Shown here piece after piece: positions 52,277-61,071 of a stretch of 64,000 nucleotides of DNA. A program made the position numbers and the translations under genes. The notes beneath the pieces were generated by a model. The model worked only from the letters and a program-made list of their open reading frames with translations. It was not told the DNA's origin and ran no database searches. Source of the DNA: an uncultured Sphingobacteriaceae bacterium (lineage in GTDB: Bacteria > Bacteroidota > Bacteroidia > Sphingobacteriales > Sphingobacteriaceae); contig CAMLLO010000022.1 in the NCBI GenBank assembly GCA_946480915.1, positions 1-64,000 on the forward strand, given 5' to 3'. Within the stretch, counting starts at the first letter, position 1; every line of letters begins with the position of its first letter.

Positions 52277-52575
52277 AATAGCTTACACTTGTTTTCAAGG
52301 TTTGATAATACTAATACAGAACGTTGAAATTAAAAAATATTAGGGAATAAAAAAGGGAGTTCTCGATTCGAACCTGCGGCCACAATGCTTGGAGTTGAAA
52401 ATATTGTGAAGAGTACTTTTGAATCTTAAAAAACTCAAGCAGCCTACTTGGCAATTCTTGAAAATAGGGCTTTACTATTATTTCTAGGTCCCACCCTTAA
52501 AGCCACCAGAAAAACTTTCCCTTCCTTCCAACTTTTGCTTCATCCTCTGATAAACAACAGCGGGGGACGGAGAAA
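52277..52575. other. Intergenic region with a tRNA-like fragment
   Basis: The minus strand of 52361-52390 reads GGCCGCAGGTTCGAATC then GAGAACTCCC, resembling the T-arm and 3' end of a tRNA, but the stems do not pair. There is no full tRNA. The sequence at 52509-52548 has an imperfect inverted copy at 52895-52935 on the other side of the HTH gene. Confidence 0.35.
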
Positions 52576-52854
52576 ATGAAGCTAAAAGATTTAACCTTAA
52601 TTCTTAAAAATGCCACGGAGGCCGGAGCTCAAAAAGCTCTGGAAGAAGCTGTGGTATTGCAAGATTTTTTAAGCAAATCTGATGCGTATCGCCAGTTCGG
52701 CAGATCAACAATAGATCGTTGGATTCAGGAAGGACTCCTGGTTCCAAGATCTGCCAACGGTAAAATTCTCCATAAATGTATTGATCGTGTGAAACTGGAA
52801 GCCATTGCGCATTCCAGTAACCGAATTACTTATCTGCCAGTGGCAGAAAGATAG
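52576..52854 (+). CDS. Small helix-turn-helix protein (paralogue B)
   Basis: 92 aa. Its C-terminal half (LSKSDAYRQFGRSTIDRWI, QEGLLVPRSANG, CIDRVKLEAI, YL) aligns with the gene at 40612, and the N-terminal A-x-x-A-G-A-x-x-A-L segments also match. It precedes the primase gene as paralogue A precedes the Rep-like gene. It probably binds DNA next to its own gene. The start at 52576 is the only suitable ATG. Confidence 0.75.
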   Translation: MKLKDLTLILKNATEAGAQKALEEAVVLQDFLSKSDAYRQFGRSTIDRWIQEGLLVPRSANGKILHKCIDRVKLEAIAHSSNRITYLPVAER

Positions 52855-53147
52855 GGAAGGAAACGTCCTTTCCTGAGCTTGGCTCTTTGACATTAGGGGA
52901 TGAAGCATTATCCTGTGAGGAACGGGAAATTTTGCGAAGGAGAGATAACATCAATCCGAAAACGCATTGGCAGGTGAGAGCCCGGTTTGTAGAAACCGAC
53001 GTGAGTAGTCCCGAATTTTGACATTTTGAGAATTGCTTTCTTGAATTGTCTGAGGGCGTGAGCCCTTTTTTTGTTTCCAGCCATTACTACAGCAGTATCA
53101 AATCTCATTCATCCGGTTTTATATAGTCTCATCTAAAATCAATTTCT
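52855..53147. ncRNA. Possible small RNA or leader ending in a terminator
   Basis: The 293-bp stretch has no open frame on the coding strand. It contains an AGGAAA/TTTCCT hairpin just after the HTH gene and a run of structured, G/A-rich sequence, and ends in a rho-independent terminator at 53053-53072. Either a long 3' UTR of the HTH gene or a separate RNA is possible. No family recognised. Confidence 0.35.
53053..53072 (+). terminator. Rho-independent terminator upstream of the primase gene
   Basis: AGGGC (53053-53057) and GCCCT (53062-53066) with a GTGA loop are followed by seven T. Confidence 0.8.
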
Positions 53148-54116
53148 ATGAATCAGTATTTAAGTGCCAATGAAATCAAACAGCAGGTTTCTTTTACAGA
53201 CCTATTGGCTCGTTTGGGCCATCAGCCCAGTAAAAGATCAGGTAAGGAATTTATTTACTTGTCAATGCTCCGGGATTCGGATACTAAGCCCTCGCTTTGT
53301 GTAAACGATGAGTTGGGAACCTGGTTCGACCATGGAATGGGAAAAGGCGGAACAATCATAGATTTTGGCCTTTTATATTGGAAAACCATTAACGTAAAAG
53401 AGGTAATGGATAGGATAAACGGCATTTTTAGTTTGGACAGCTTGAACTTTATTCCGGCCCGAAACACTGAAAGATCACTACGACCTCGAATGGCCACTAA
53501 ATTACCTCACTACAAGATTGAAGAAGTTAAGGAATTAGGCAACAACGATGCTATCACAAGCTATCTGAAAACTCGTGAGGTCTGGAATGTCGCTTCTGGT
53601 AAGCTGAAAGAGGTTTACTACTATGTAGAAGATGAGAAGAAAAAGCGAAAGCAATTTTTTGCGGCTGGATGGCAAAATGAGAATGGAGGTTGGGAAGTCC
53701 GCAATAAATATTTTCAAGGCTGCCTGGGCCGAAAAGGATTGACGTATATACAGGGAAATCCAGGGAAACTAGTTGTCTTCGAGGGATATTTGGATTATCT
53801 GAGCTGGCTCATTGAACATAAAGCAGCTACACCGACTATTTTGGTGCTGAACAGCGTTTCGTTTTTGCAGGCAGCGATAAAAAGAGCAGCCTCTTATCCT
53901 GACGTCGAAATCTTTTTTGATCATGATAATGCCGGATATTCAGCTACTGCCGAGTTTTTAAAAGCTGTTCCACATGCCAGGGATTCTGCCGCTAAGTATA
54001 GCGGGTATAATGATTATAACGAAAAGCTTATGGCTGAAGTTAGGGAACTTTGCAGCTACCAACAACCCAGCTATCATCCTCATATTTCTGTATCCAAGGG
54101 AAGACTTGGTAGATAA
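53148..54116 (+). CDS. TOPRIM-domain DNA primase-like protein
   Basis: 322 aa with an N-terminal CHC2-like region (FTDLLARLGHQP, YLSMLRDSDTKPSLCVND, WFDHGMGKGGTIIDF) whose zinc ligands are replaced, and a C-terminal TOPRIM domain: VFEGYLDYLSWL (catalytic Glu) and EIFFDHDNAGYSA (D-x-D). Such primases on Bacteroidota ICEs probably prime the complementary strand after transfer. It stands alone between the HTH gene and the oriT-like region. Confidence 0.85.
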   Translation: MNQYLSANEIKQQVSFTDLLARLGHQPSKRSGKEFIYLSMLRDSDTKPSLCVNDELGTWFDHGMGKGGTIIDFGLLYWKTINVKEVMDRINGIFSLDSLNFIPARNTERSLRPRMATKLPHYKIEEVKELGNNDAITSYLKTREVWNVASGKLKEVYYYVEDEKKKRKQFFAAGWQNENGGWEVRNKYFQGCLGRKGLTYIQGNPGKLVVFEGYLDYLSWLIEHKAATPTILVLNSVSFLQAAIKRAASYPDVEIFFDHDNAGYSATAEFLKAVPHARDSAAKYSGYNDYNEKLMAEVRELCSYQQPSYHPHISVSKGRLGR

Positions 54117-54750
54117 AACTCCCCCGGATATGTAGCGGATATCTATATAAGTAAGCAGTCATATGTTTGCCTGAACAATTAGCCAATCAGTTATCTGTCT
54201 AACCAGCTATATGGATAAAGGTATATGGCACTAATGGTATAATTATACAGGTGCCTGAATATTTAATTGAATAAGCATCTGAATGTATATCTGCATTGCC
54301 CTTGATGTGTATTGCAGTATAGCTCTATACCTGGATAAATAACTGATTATATAGGTACTTGTCCGGTCAGATATCTATCCAGATGAATAGTTAGACATTT
54401 AAAGTTTATTCAAACAACAATCTCGCTGTTTGGCCATCTATATAAGCAAACAGAATACATGGTCGACAATGCTGAGGTCAATGGCTACCATTGAAGCGGT
54501 TGGTTTGACCGCTAAAAACACTGTCTAATGAGATTTCTTCCTTCTGAATACGAGGGGTGCTTTTTTGTTTTGTTAGCTGCAAGTTGTGTTTTTGTGGCCA
54601 CAGCAATAGCACAGCTATCTGCTACCCCAAAAACGACTTGCCTTAAACATTGCTGAGCCTTAGGGCATCAGCAAAGCTTAAGGAGCGAAAAACGGCGCGA
54701 CTTGTTTTTCTTTAGCTTTTTTCTAACCATGGAACAAATTACTTCTAATC
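54117..54750. other. Candidate origin of transfer (oriT), hairpin-rich region
   Basis: The 634 bp before mobC contain no gene. The left part is A/T-rich with many TATAT-type words. The right part has several inverted repeats in series: TCAATGG/CCATTGA (54478-54494), AGCGGT/ACCGCT (54495-54513), a nested hairpin 54579-54641 with an AGCA-ATAGC core, and a long hairpin 54641-54683. This position directly upstream of the relaxosome genes suits an oriT, but no nick site can be named. Confidence 0.55.
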
Positions 54751-55134
54751 ATGCCTGATAAGAATAGCAATAACCGGATCAGAATCATTAAAGCAAGGCT
54801 AACAGAAGAAGAATTTAAGCAGCTGCTTAATATGGAAAAGCAATTGAACTTAAGCCGGACAGAAATTATTAGAAGTAGGGTGCTCTATAACTCAAATGCA
54901 GTTTTAGTTAATGCGAATGATTTATTGCAGGTATTAACCCAAGTGGGAACGGAGCTAGGAAGAGCAGGTAACAACATCAACCAGATTGCCCGGCATGCGA
55001 ATGTTCTAAACAAGCAGGGCTTAATCAGTGAATTAGTAGTCCGCGATTTTAATGAGCTTTTCGGGAATTATATCAAATCGCAGCAGGAGATTGAAAAGGT
55101 GTTCCGCCAATTAATTCGCCTCATGAAAGGGTGA
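54751..55134 (+). CDS. MobC-type relaxosome accessory protein
   Basis: 127 aa with an N-terminal ribbon-helix-helix-like part (IRIIKARLTEEEFKQLLNMEKQLNLSRTEIIRSRVL) and the MobC signature LTQVGTELGRAGNNINQIARHAN in the middle. It assists the relaxase at oriT. It is 4 bp before the relaxase gene. Confidence 0.88.
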   Translation: MPDKNSNNRIRIIKARLTEEEFKQLLNMEKQLNLSRTEIIRSRVLYNSNAVLVNANDLLQVLTQVGTELGRAGNNINQIARHANVLNKQGLISELVVRDFNELFGNYIKSQQEIEKVFRQLIRLMKG

Positions 55135-55138
55135 GCTT

Positions 55139-56290
55139 ATGATAGTTAAGATCCTGAGTAAATCAGCAACATTCAAAGGCGTAAAGTACAACACCAGCAA
55201 GGTTGAAAAAGATAAAGGAGAGCTAATGAAGGTGCAGAATTTTGGCGCTCTACAGGCTATTCCAAGTTTACGTCCGCAAGATTATATCAATTATATGGAG
55301 ACGGTTTCTTCCAGAAATAAAAATGTAAAGTTCCCTCAGTTGCATGCTGTTATTTCCTGTAAAGGGAAAGAAAAAGGCAAGGAAGAATTAACAGAGCTTG
55401 CGGAGAATTGGCTGAAAGGAATGGGTTATGGACAAAATCCTTACCTGCTTATTTATCATAAGGATACTAAGAACAATCACATCCATATGGTCTCGACACG
55501 AGTTGGTCCGGAGGGAAAGAAGATTTCAGATTCGTTTGAAAAGCTGAGGGCTTATGAGGTTCTCCACCAGGTGATGAATTATGATGAAAGAAATGAAGTT
55601 TCTCAAGATATTCAAAAAGCTCTTTCCTATCAGTTTTCAACCCGGGCGCAATTTATGATGATACTGGAAGCTAGAGGATATAACCTCCTGCCATCTGAAC
55701 TGGATTATAAAGTTTGTAAATATGGCAAGGAACTAAATTCAGTGCCTTTTACCCAAATAGAGGACAGAATGCGGGCTTATAAGAGGAACGCAGATCGGAT
55801 TTATCAGCTGAGGGCCATTATAGAAAAATACAGAAATCAATACCCGGCAAAGATTTATCTAAAGAAGGCAGATTTGCCTGAACAATCAAAAAGAAATTCA
55901 ACGGCTTATTCTTCCTTGTTAGCAGAGATTCTGGCTGAGAAGTTTGGTATTCAAATCCTTTTTCATGCAAAAGAGAATAAGTTGCCGTATGGTTATTCAT
56001 TCATCGATCACTCCCAGAAGATGGTGTTTAAAGGCGGTGATATTATGCCACTGAAGGACTTTATTCAAGTTCTTGATGTTCCGGTTATTCAATCTCCGGT
56101 GCCAGAAAATACAAGTCAGGATAAAGGTTCAGAATTTAAGTCAGACACAGGATTGGCTGATCATGCTGGCATAGAGTACCCTTTCTCCCATAGATTATTT
56201 GAATTAAATCTGAACATCGCCGATGATGTAGATGATGAAGCCGTACATGGCAGCAAAAGGAACCGGAAGCTGAAAGGAAGAAGCCGATAA
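55139..56290 (+). CDS. Relaxase/mobilisation nuclease (MobB type)
   Basis: 383 aa. The N-terminal relaxase domain (residues 1-200) shows the metal-binding histidine motif NHIHMVSTRV, preceded by HAVISCKGKEKGKEEL and YLLIYHKDTKN, and a tyrosine-bearing N-terminal part (GVKYNTSKVEKDKGEL). The C-terminal half is variable and ends in a basic RKLKGRSR tail. It nicks and carries the transferred strand. The group corresponds to Bacteroidota MobB/BmgA-like relaxases. Confidence 0.88.
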   Translation: MIVKILSKSATFKGVKYNTSKVEKDKGELMKVQNFGALQAIPSLRPQDYINYMETVSSRNKNVKFPQLHAVISCKGKEKGKEELTELAENWLKGMGYGQNPYLLIYHKDTKNNHIHMVSTRVGPEGKKISDSFEKLRAYEVLHQVMNYDERNEVSQDIQKALSYQFSTRAQFMMILEARGYNLLPSELDYKVCKYGKELNSVPFTQIEDRMRAYKRNADRIYQLRAIIEKYRNQYPAKIYLKKADLPEQSKRNSTAYSSLLAEILAEKFGIQILFHAKENKLPYGYSFIDHSQKMVFKGGDIMPLKDFIQVLDVPVIQSPVPENTSQDKGSEFKSDTGLADHAGIEYPFSHRLFELNLNIADDVDDEAVHGSKRNRKLKGRSR

Positions 56291-56303
56291 TTAATTAACA
56301 GAT

Positions 56304-56939
56304 ATGGTTATAATAATAGGAAATCAAAAAGGTGGAGCAGGAAAAAGTACGCTGACAGTACTGTTCGCCAATTATCTCAGTCAGATAAAAAAGCGAAGGG
56401 TAACTGTTTTAGATATGGATTACCAGCAATCTGTTGCCTCTAAAGCGGAAAAAGCGAAGATATTGGAGAATGTTCCTGACTATGATGTGGTCCCAGCTGA
56501 CTTAAAGCATTTCGGGACTTTGCAGCAGGTATTAAGTTCTAAAACCGACGAGCTGGTGCTGATAGATCTTCCGGGTAAGATGGATGATGATGGCTTGATT
56601 TCAGTTTTTAATTCTGCTGATATAGTTCTTTGTCCTTTTGCTTATGATGAGTTTACGGTGGATTCCACTCTGCTTTTTACGATGGTTTTACGAAAGATAA
56701 ATGCCAAAGCGCCTTTTGTTTTCATTCCAAACCGGATTAAAAATACCGTGAAGTATGAAACCCGAAGTGAGGTTGATAAAGTATTATTGAAGTTCGGAGC
56801 TGTTACTCCGCCGATATCTGACCGGATAGATTTTCAGCGTCTCACTACCTTTCATATACCCATTGCGGTTCATGCTGTTATACTTCCGGTTTTTGAGTTG
56901 ATCTATGAAAATTATTTGCAAAGAGAGGAGGAGCAATGA
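56304..56939 (+). CDS. ParA-family ATPase
   Basis: 211 aa with the deviant Walker A motif IIGNQKGGAGKSTLTVLFANYL, the Walker A' region TVLDMDYQQSV and Walker B LVLIDLPGKMDD. In Bacteroidota ICEs a ParA-like gene (TraA) heads the transfer operon. It may position the element or the transfer machinery. The next gene overlaps its stop codon by 4 bp. Confidence 0.9.
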   Translation: MVIIIGNQKGGAGKSTLTVLFANYLSQIKKRRVTVLDMDYQQSVASKAEKAKILENVPDYDVVPADLKHFGTLQQVLSSKTDELVLIDLPGKMDDDGLISVFNSADIVLCPFAYDEFTVDSTLLFTMVLRKINAKAPFVFIPNRIKNTVKYETRSEVDKVLLKFGAVTPPISDRIDFQRLTTFHIPIAVHAVILPVFELIYENYLQREEEQ

Positions 56940-57301
56940 GTGAAATAAAGTCCTTAGCGGATGAGCTGAGAGAAAGTATCCGAAAAGGAACAGAAACAGA
57001 GAATCCAAAAAATGGTCGGGAAAACGAAGTGGTTACTAAGAGTAAACGATCGGCTAAAAGAACTGAATCCCAAGAAATGCTTTCTACTTTATTCACCGAG
57101 ATCCTATCTCACGAACTTACCGGAAAGGAAAAGCTGATGATTCGCCTGGATGACAAAACCGTTTTTTTACTTAAGCAGCTAAAGGTTTCTAAAGGAATTG
57201 ATATGAATAAAATCATCTCTTATAGTCTGCAATACTTCTTTCAAAAGAAACCCGAGCTTATTCAATATATTAAAGAATCACTTAAATCAGTAGAATTATG
57301 A
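56936..57301 (+). CDS. ICE conjugation-operon hypothetical protein, 121 aa
   Basis: A basic linker with many K/R/E residues (residues 15-45) precedes a C-terminal DNA-binding-like part (LMIRLDDKTVFLLKQLKVSKGIDMNKIISYSLQYFF), reminiscent of ribbon-helix-helix partners of ParA. It overlaps parA and the next gene by 4 bp each (ATGA), so it is certainly part of the operon. A ParB-like or TraB-like role is an inference. Confidence 0.72.
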   Translation: MSEIKSLADELRESIRKGTETENPKNGRENEVVTKSKRSAKRTESQEMLSTLFTEILSHELTGKEKLMIRLDDKTVFLLKQLKVSKGIDMNKIISYSLQYFFQKKPELIQYIKESLKSVEL

Positions 57302-57630
57302 ACTGGAACCAATTTTTAATCTATCTGTCGGCAGTATATATCCTGTATTATACTTGTGCTATTTTATTCGACTACCTGAAGGTCCGGCGACACGGTTCTG
57401 TCGAACCAGATGGGGATGAGTTTTTCTTTTCTGAAGAAGTAGTTCCTCAATTAATCTTGCCTGAAGAAGAGGCGAGTGAACCAATACCTCAACAAAATAA
57501 GCCTAAGGCAAGTACAATCTCTGCGATTAGTAGCGGGCTTTTAGAGTCAACCGGAGGATGTAGTATTAGAGATTTATTCGATCTGGTGAAGATTGACGCA
57601 ATTGAATATACGAGGGGGATTCCATATTAA
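57298..57630 (+). CDS. ICE conjugation-operon membrane protein, 110 aa
   Basis: One N-terminal membrane helix (FLIYLSAVYILYYTCAILF) followed by an acidic, proline/glutamate-rich cytoplasmic part. It corresponds by position to the small TraC/TraD-like proteins of Bacteroidota conjugation operons. No catalytic motif. Its end lies 10 bp before the first DUF4134 gene. Confidence 0.68.
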   Translation: MNWNQFLIYLSAVYILYYTCAILFDYLKVRRHGSVEPDGDEFFFSEEVVPQLILPEEEASEPIPQQNKPKASTISAISSGLLESTGGCSIRDLFDLVKIDAIEYTRGIPY

Positions 57631-57640
57631 CCGGATTCTT

Positions 57641-57946
57641 ATGAAATACATTTACCTGACAGCCTTGGCTGTCTTTTTTTTTGCCATCCCAATTAATGGT
57701 TTTTGCCAACCCGGCATCTCAGAATTTTACCAGGCAGAACGGGAAGTCAATCGATGGTATTTTAGCTTTTCAGATCTTATTCTGGTTATTGGAGCCATTG
57801 CCGGACTTGTCGGAGGTCTGAGAGTTTATAGCAACTGGCAGTCAGGAAAGCATCATATCGATAGCCAGGTAATGGCCTGGTTCTTTTCGTGCTTGTTTCT
57901 CAGCATAATCGGTGCTGCTCTAAGAGCATTGTACGGCCTCAACTAA
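57641..57946 (+). CDS. traE: DUF4134 (TraE-like) membrane protein, copy 1
   Basis: 101 aa from the ATG at 57641; an upstream extension of the frame overlaps the preceding gene and lacks family features. The signal peptide spans residues 1-20 (VFFFAIPINGFCQPG). Two membrane helices follow, around LILVIGAIAGLVGGLRVYSNW and FFSCLFLSIIGAALRALYG. It is VirB2/pilin-like in size and topology. A second copy follows. Confidence 0.85.
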   Translation: MKYIYLTALAVFFFAIPINGFCQPGISEFYQAEREVNRWYFSFSDLILVIGAIAGLVGGLRVYSNWQSGKHHIDSQVMAWFFSCLFLSIIGAALRALYGLN

Positions 57947-57984
57947 GATTATCCACTATTTATTCAATTTAATTTTTTTATCAA

Positions 57985-58293
57985 ATGAAAGAAAAGCTAA
58001 AAAAGCTGTCCCTTCTTGCTGCGCTTTATGCAGTAGCAGCACAACAAACTTTTGCTCAGGGCGGAACCACCGGAATCAATGCTGCAACCTCTTCGCTCAG
58101 CAGTTACGTCGATCCTGTTTCTACCTTGATTCTTGCCATTGGCGCGGTCGTCGGATTAATCGGAGGGGTTCGGGTGTACATTAAATGGAATTCCGGTGAT
58201 CAGGATATCAACAAGGAAATTATGTCCTGGGGCGGATCCTGTCTTTTTCTCGTGCTGGTTTCAGTAGTCATCAAAGCATTCTTTGGTATCTGA
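57985..58293 (+). CDS. traE: DUF4134 (TraE-like) membrane protein, copy 2
   Basis: 102 aa, with a signal peptide (AALYAVAAQQTFAQ) and the same core as copy 1: LILAIGAVVGLIGGVRVYIKW, then GGSCLFLVLVSVVIKAFFG. The two copies share the G-A-x-x-G-L-x-G-G-x-R-V-Y and S-C-L-F-L patterns. It is probably the major pilus-like subunit. The stop overlaps the TraF-like start. Confidence 0.88.
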   Translation: MKEKLKKLSLLAALYAVAAQQTFAQGGTTGINAATSSLSSYVDPVSTLILAIGAVVGLIGGVRVYIKWNSGDQDINKEIMSWGGSCLFLVLVSVVIKAFFGI

Positions 58294-58622
58294 TGGCGAC
58301 CAAGTATTCAATATATAAGGGGCTGCAAAAACCCCTTATATATAGAGGTTTTAAAGGGAAGTTTATAGGCTGGGGGATTGGCTCACTGGTTATTGGATTA
58401 CTTACCGGAGGATTCATCGGGGCTATAAGCAACATGTACGTGGGCAGTTTTCTTACCATCGCTATCATTGCAGGAGGACTGGTTTTTACCTTTCAGTATC
58501 AGAAAAAGGGACTTTATTCTAAAACCCAGCATCGGGGAATCTTTATACACCGTAATTCTTTAAAAATCAGGTATGCAGAAAACAAAAAGAACAGCGTTCA
58601 GACTTCCTTATGCGGGAGTTGA
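58293..58622 (+). CDS. traF: DUF4133 (TraF-like) membrane protein
   Basis: 109 aa. The sequence IYKGLQKPLIYRGFKGKFI is the family signature, followed by two membrane helices (YIGWGIGSLVIGLLTGGFIG, FLTIAIIAGGLVFTF). It resembles VirB3. Its C-terminus overlaps the TraG gene by 50 bp. Confidence 0.87.
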   Translation: MATKYSIYKGLQKPLIYRGFKGKFIGWGIGSLVIGLLTGGFIGAISNMYVGSFLTIAIIAGGLVFTFQYQKKGLYSKTQHRGIFIHRNSLKIRYAENKKNSVQTSLCGS

Positions 58623-61071
58623 GTCGTATAAGGGACTATCTTTATTATATAGTGAAAAAGGAGACTACTCCTTAATTATAAAGTTCCAAAACCCTGCTTT
58701 ACAATACTCAGCGGATCCCGATGCCTATACAAGTTTTCACAGCCTCTTATTAAATATTGTTAAACTGCTTGGAGCAGGATATATCATTCAGAAGCAAGAT
58801 GTTTTTGTTCGGAAAACCTTTAAAGGCAAACCTTGCAGAGAGTTTTTGCAAGAACAATATTCCAGGCATTTCGAAGGAAGAGAATATATAGAGCTTCATA
58901 CTTATTTAATTATTACCAGACAGGTAAAACGAGGAGTTTTTTATGTGTATGATAAAAAGCAATTAATAGATTTTGAACAATATGCCAGCAAGGTTTTCGA
59001 TTTGCTTCAGGGAGCAGGATTAAGGCCACAGTTTCTGTCAACAGAGGAAATAAATTCCTATGTATTTAAACTGCTTGGAATGGACTTCGCCAGCGAGAAT
59101 CTGCTACTCGACACAATTCGAGCTCAGGATAAGCACCTGCAGATTGGTAGTAAAGCGATACGAACAATCAGTTTAATCAATACAGAATCCATAGACCTGC
59201 CAGAAGAAGTCAGTCCTTATATAGAGAAAGCGGACAACAACAGTCTGAAGAATTTTCCGGTAGATAATTTTTCATTCTTATTTCAGGTTCCAGCCTTCCG
59301 ACTAATTGTATTTAATCAGGTAATAGAAATACCTAATCAGCAGTTAACGCTAAACAAGCTGGAGCTGAAGCGTAAACGACATTCTGGTGTTCCTGACGCA
59401 GCCAATTTAATCTGCGTAAAAGATATTGATCAGCTCTTGACTGATGTAGCCAAAGACAATCAGTTACTTGTTAATGCGCATTATTCAATGCTTGTTTGTA
59501 CTGGTGAGAGCGCTATTGATAAGGCATGTAATTTTATAGAGGCAGCATTATTTCAGCATGGGATCATTCCATCAAGAAATGCCTTTAACCAGCTAGAGCT
59601 TTTTCGGTGCGCTCTTCCGGGGAATGCGGTGGAACTAAAAAAGTATGATTGGTTTTTAACCACGTCAGATGCTGCCTTATGCTTTTTCTTTAAGGAATTA
59701 ATACAGCAGGATGAACGGTCAGATTTTCTTATCAAGTTCACTGACAGGCAGGGGATTCCGGTAGGGATAGATCCATCAGATCTGCCTATGCGAACTAATA
59801 GGATTAATAATCGAAACCGCTTTGTGTTAGGTCCTTCAGGATCAGGGAAAAGCTTTTTTATGAACGCCTTGATTGAACAGTATATGCTGTACAATATGGA
59901 TGTCGTAATTGTGGATACAGGTCATTCTTATTCCGGATTATGCGCCTACTTTAAGGGTAAATATATCACCTATACGGATCGTAAGCCAATCACTATGAAT
60001 CCCTTTCAATTAACGGAAGGCGAGTATAATCTTGAAAAAAAGGACTTCTTATGCACATTGGTTGGATTGCTTTGGAAAGGGGCTGAAGGCATTATCACCA
60101 ATGTAGAACGAGATGTGATAGCCAATTTAATCAGTTCATATTATGCTGTGTTTTTTAAGAGCTCTGATGATGATTTCCACATTGAGAAATTGAACTTCAA
60201 TAGCTTTTATGAATATGCCCTATATAAGATTCCTCTCATCAAAAGAGATGAACGAATTCCGTTCGATTTCGATGAATTCCGTTATGTGTTAAAAAAGTTT
60301 TATTACGGGGGGGACTTTGATAGCATACTTAATGAAGAAGCTGATCAGTCTCTATTTTCTGAGCGATTTATTGTTTTCGAGATTGATTCGATTAAAGAAA
60401 ATAAGATCCTGTTTCCTATTGTGACGCTCATCATTATGGATGTTTTTATTCAGAAGATGAGACATCGTAAAGAGCAGCGTAAATGTTTGATTATTGAAGA
60501 GGCCTGGAAAGCAATTGCATCTCCTTTAATGGCGGGTTATATATTATACCTGTACAAAACCATCCGTAAGTTTTGGGGAGAAGCCATCGTGGTAACTCAG
60601 GAACTTTCTGATATTTTGGGGAACGCTGTTGTGAAGGATAGTATTCTGAATAATTCGGATACCATCTGTTTACTGGATCAATCCAAGTTTAGGGATAATT
60701 ACAAGGACATTGCTAAACTCTTAAGTATTTCCGAAATAGAGCAAAGGAAGATTTTCACTATTAATAAACTGGATAACAGCGATGGAAGAGGTCGCTTTAA
60801 GGAGGTTTATATCAGGAGAGGCAGCATTGGAGAAGTATATGGAGTAGAAGTGTCGATTTACCAATACCTGGCATATACCACAGAAAAGCCTGAAAAAAGT
60901 GCCGTTGAAACCTATGTGTCGCACTGCGGATCTTACCAAAAAGGGCTCGAAGCCTTCGTAATGGATTTAGAGCAAAGCGGACTCTCTTTAAATGAGTTTG
61001 TCAAAAAAGTAAATCTCTACGGTTTATCTACCGCCAATTCAATTGAATTTTTTAAGCCTGATTTTCTATGA
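58573..61071 (+). CDS. traG: TraG-family conjugation ATPase (VirB4-like)
   Basis: 832 aa. The Walker A motif GPSGSGKS is at residues 420-427 (RFVLGPSGSGKSFFMN) with VVIVDTGHSYSGLCAYF after it. Walker B is CLIIEEAWKAIAS, followed by ATP-sensing VVTQELSDILG. This is the energising ATPase of the secretion channel in Bacteroidota conjugative transposons. The start at 58573 overlaps TraF; the first residues MQKTKRTAFRLPYAG are typical. Confidence 0.92.
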   Translation: MQKTKRTAFRLPYAGVESYKGLSLLYSEKGDYSLIIKFQNPALQYSADPDAYTSFHSLLLNIVKLLGAGYIIQKQDVFVRKTFKGKPCREFLQEQYSRHFEGREYIELHTYLIITRQVKRGVFYVYDKKQLIDFEQYASKVFDLLQGAGLRPQFLSTEEINSYVFKLLGMDFASENLLLDTIRAQDKHLQIGSKAIRTISLINTESIDLPEEVSPYIEKADNNSLKNFPVDNFSFLFQVPAFRLIVFNQVIEIPNQQLTLNKLELKRKRHSGVPDAANLICVKDIDQLLTDVAKDNQLLVNAHYSMLVCTGESAIDKACNFIEAALFQHGIIPSRNAFNQLELFRCALPGNAVELKKYDWFLTTSDAALCFFFKELIQQDERSDFLIKFTDRQGIPVGIDPSDLPMRTNRINNRNRFVLGPSGSGKSFFMNALIEQYMLYNMDVVIVDTGHSYSGLCAYFKGKYITYTDRKPITMNPFQLTEGEYNLEKKDFLCTLVGLLWKGAEGIITNVERDVIANLISSYYAVFFKSSDDDFHIEKLNFNSFYEYALYKIPLIKRDERIPFDFDEFRYVLKKFYYGGDFDSILNEEADQSLFSERFIVFEIDSIKENKILFPIVTLIIMDVFIQKMRHRKEQRKCLIIEEAWKAIASPLMAGYILYLYKTIRKFWGEAIVVTQELSDILGNAVVKDSILNNSDTICLLDQSKFRDNYKDIAKLLSISEIEQRKIFTINKLDNSDGRGRFKEVYIRRGSIGEVYGVEVSIYQYLAYTTEKPEKSAVETYVSHCGSYQKGLEAFVMDLEQSGLSLNEFVKKVNLYGLSTANSIEFFKPDFL

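Noticed and set aside
52361..52390. A tRNA gene on the minus strand
   Set aside because: Only the T-arm-like word is present; acceptor and T-stems do not pair and no anticodon arm is visible.
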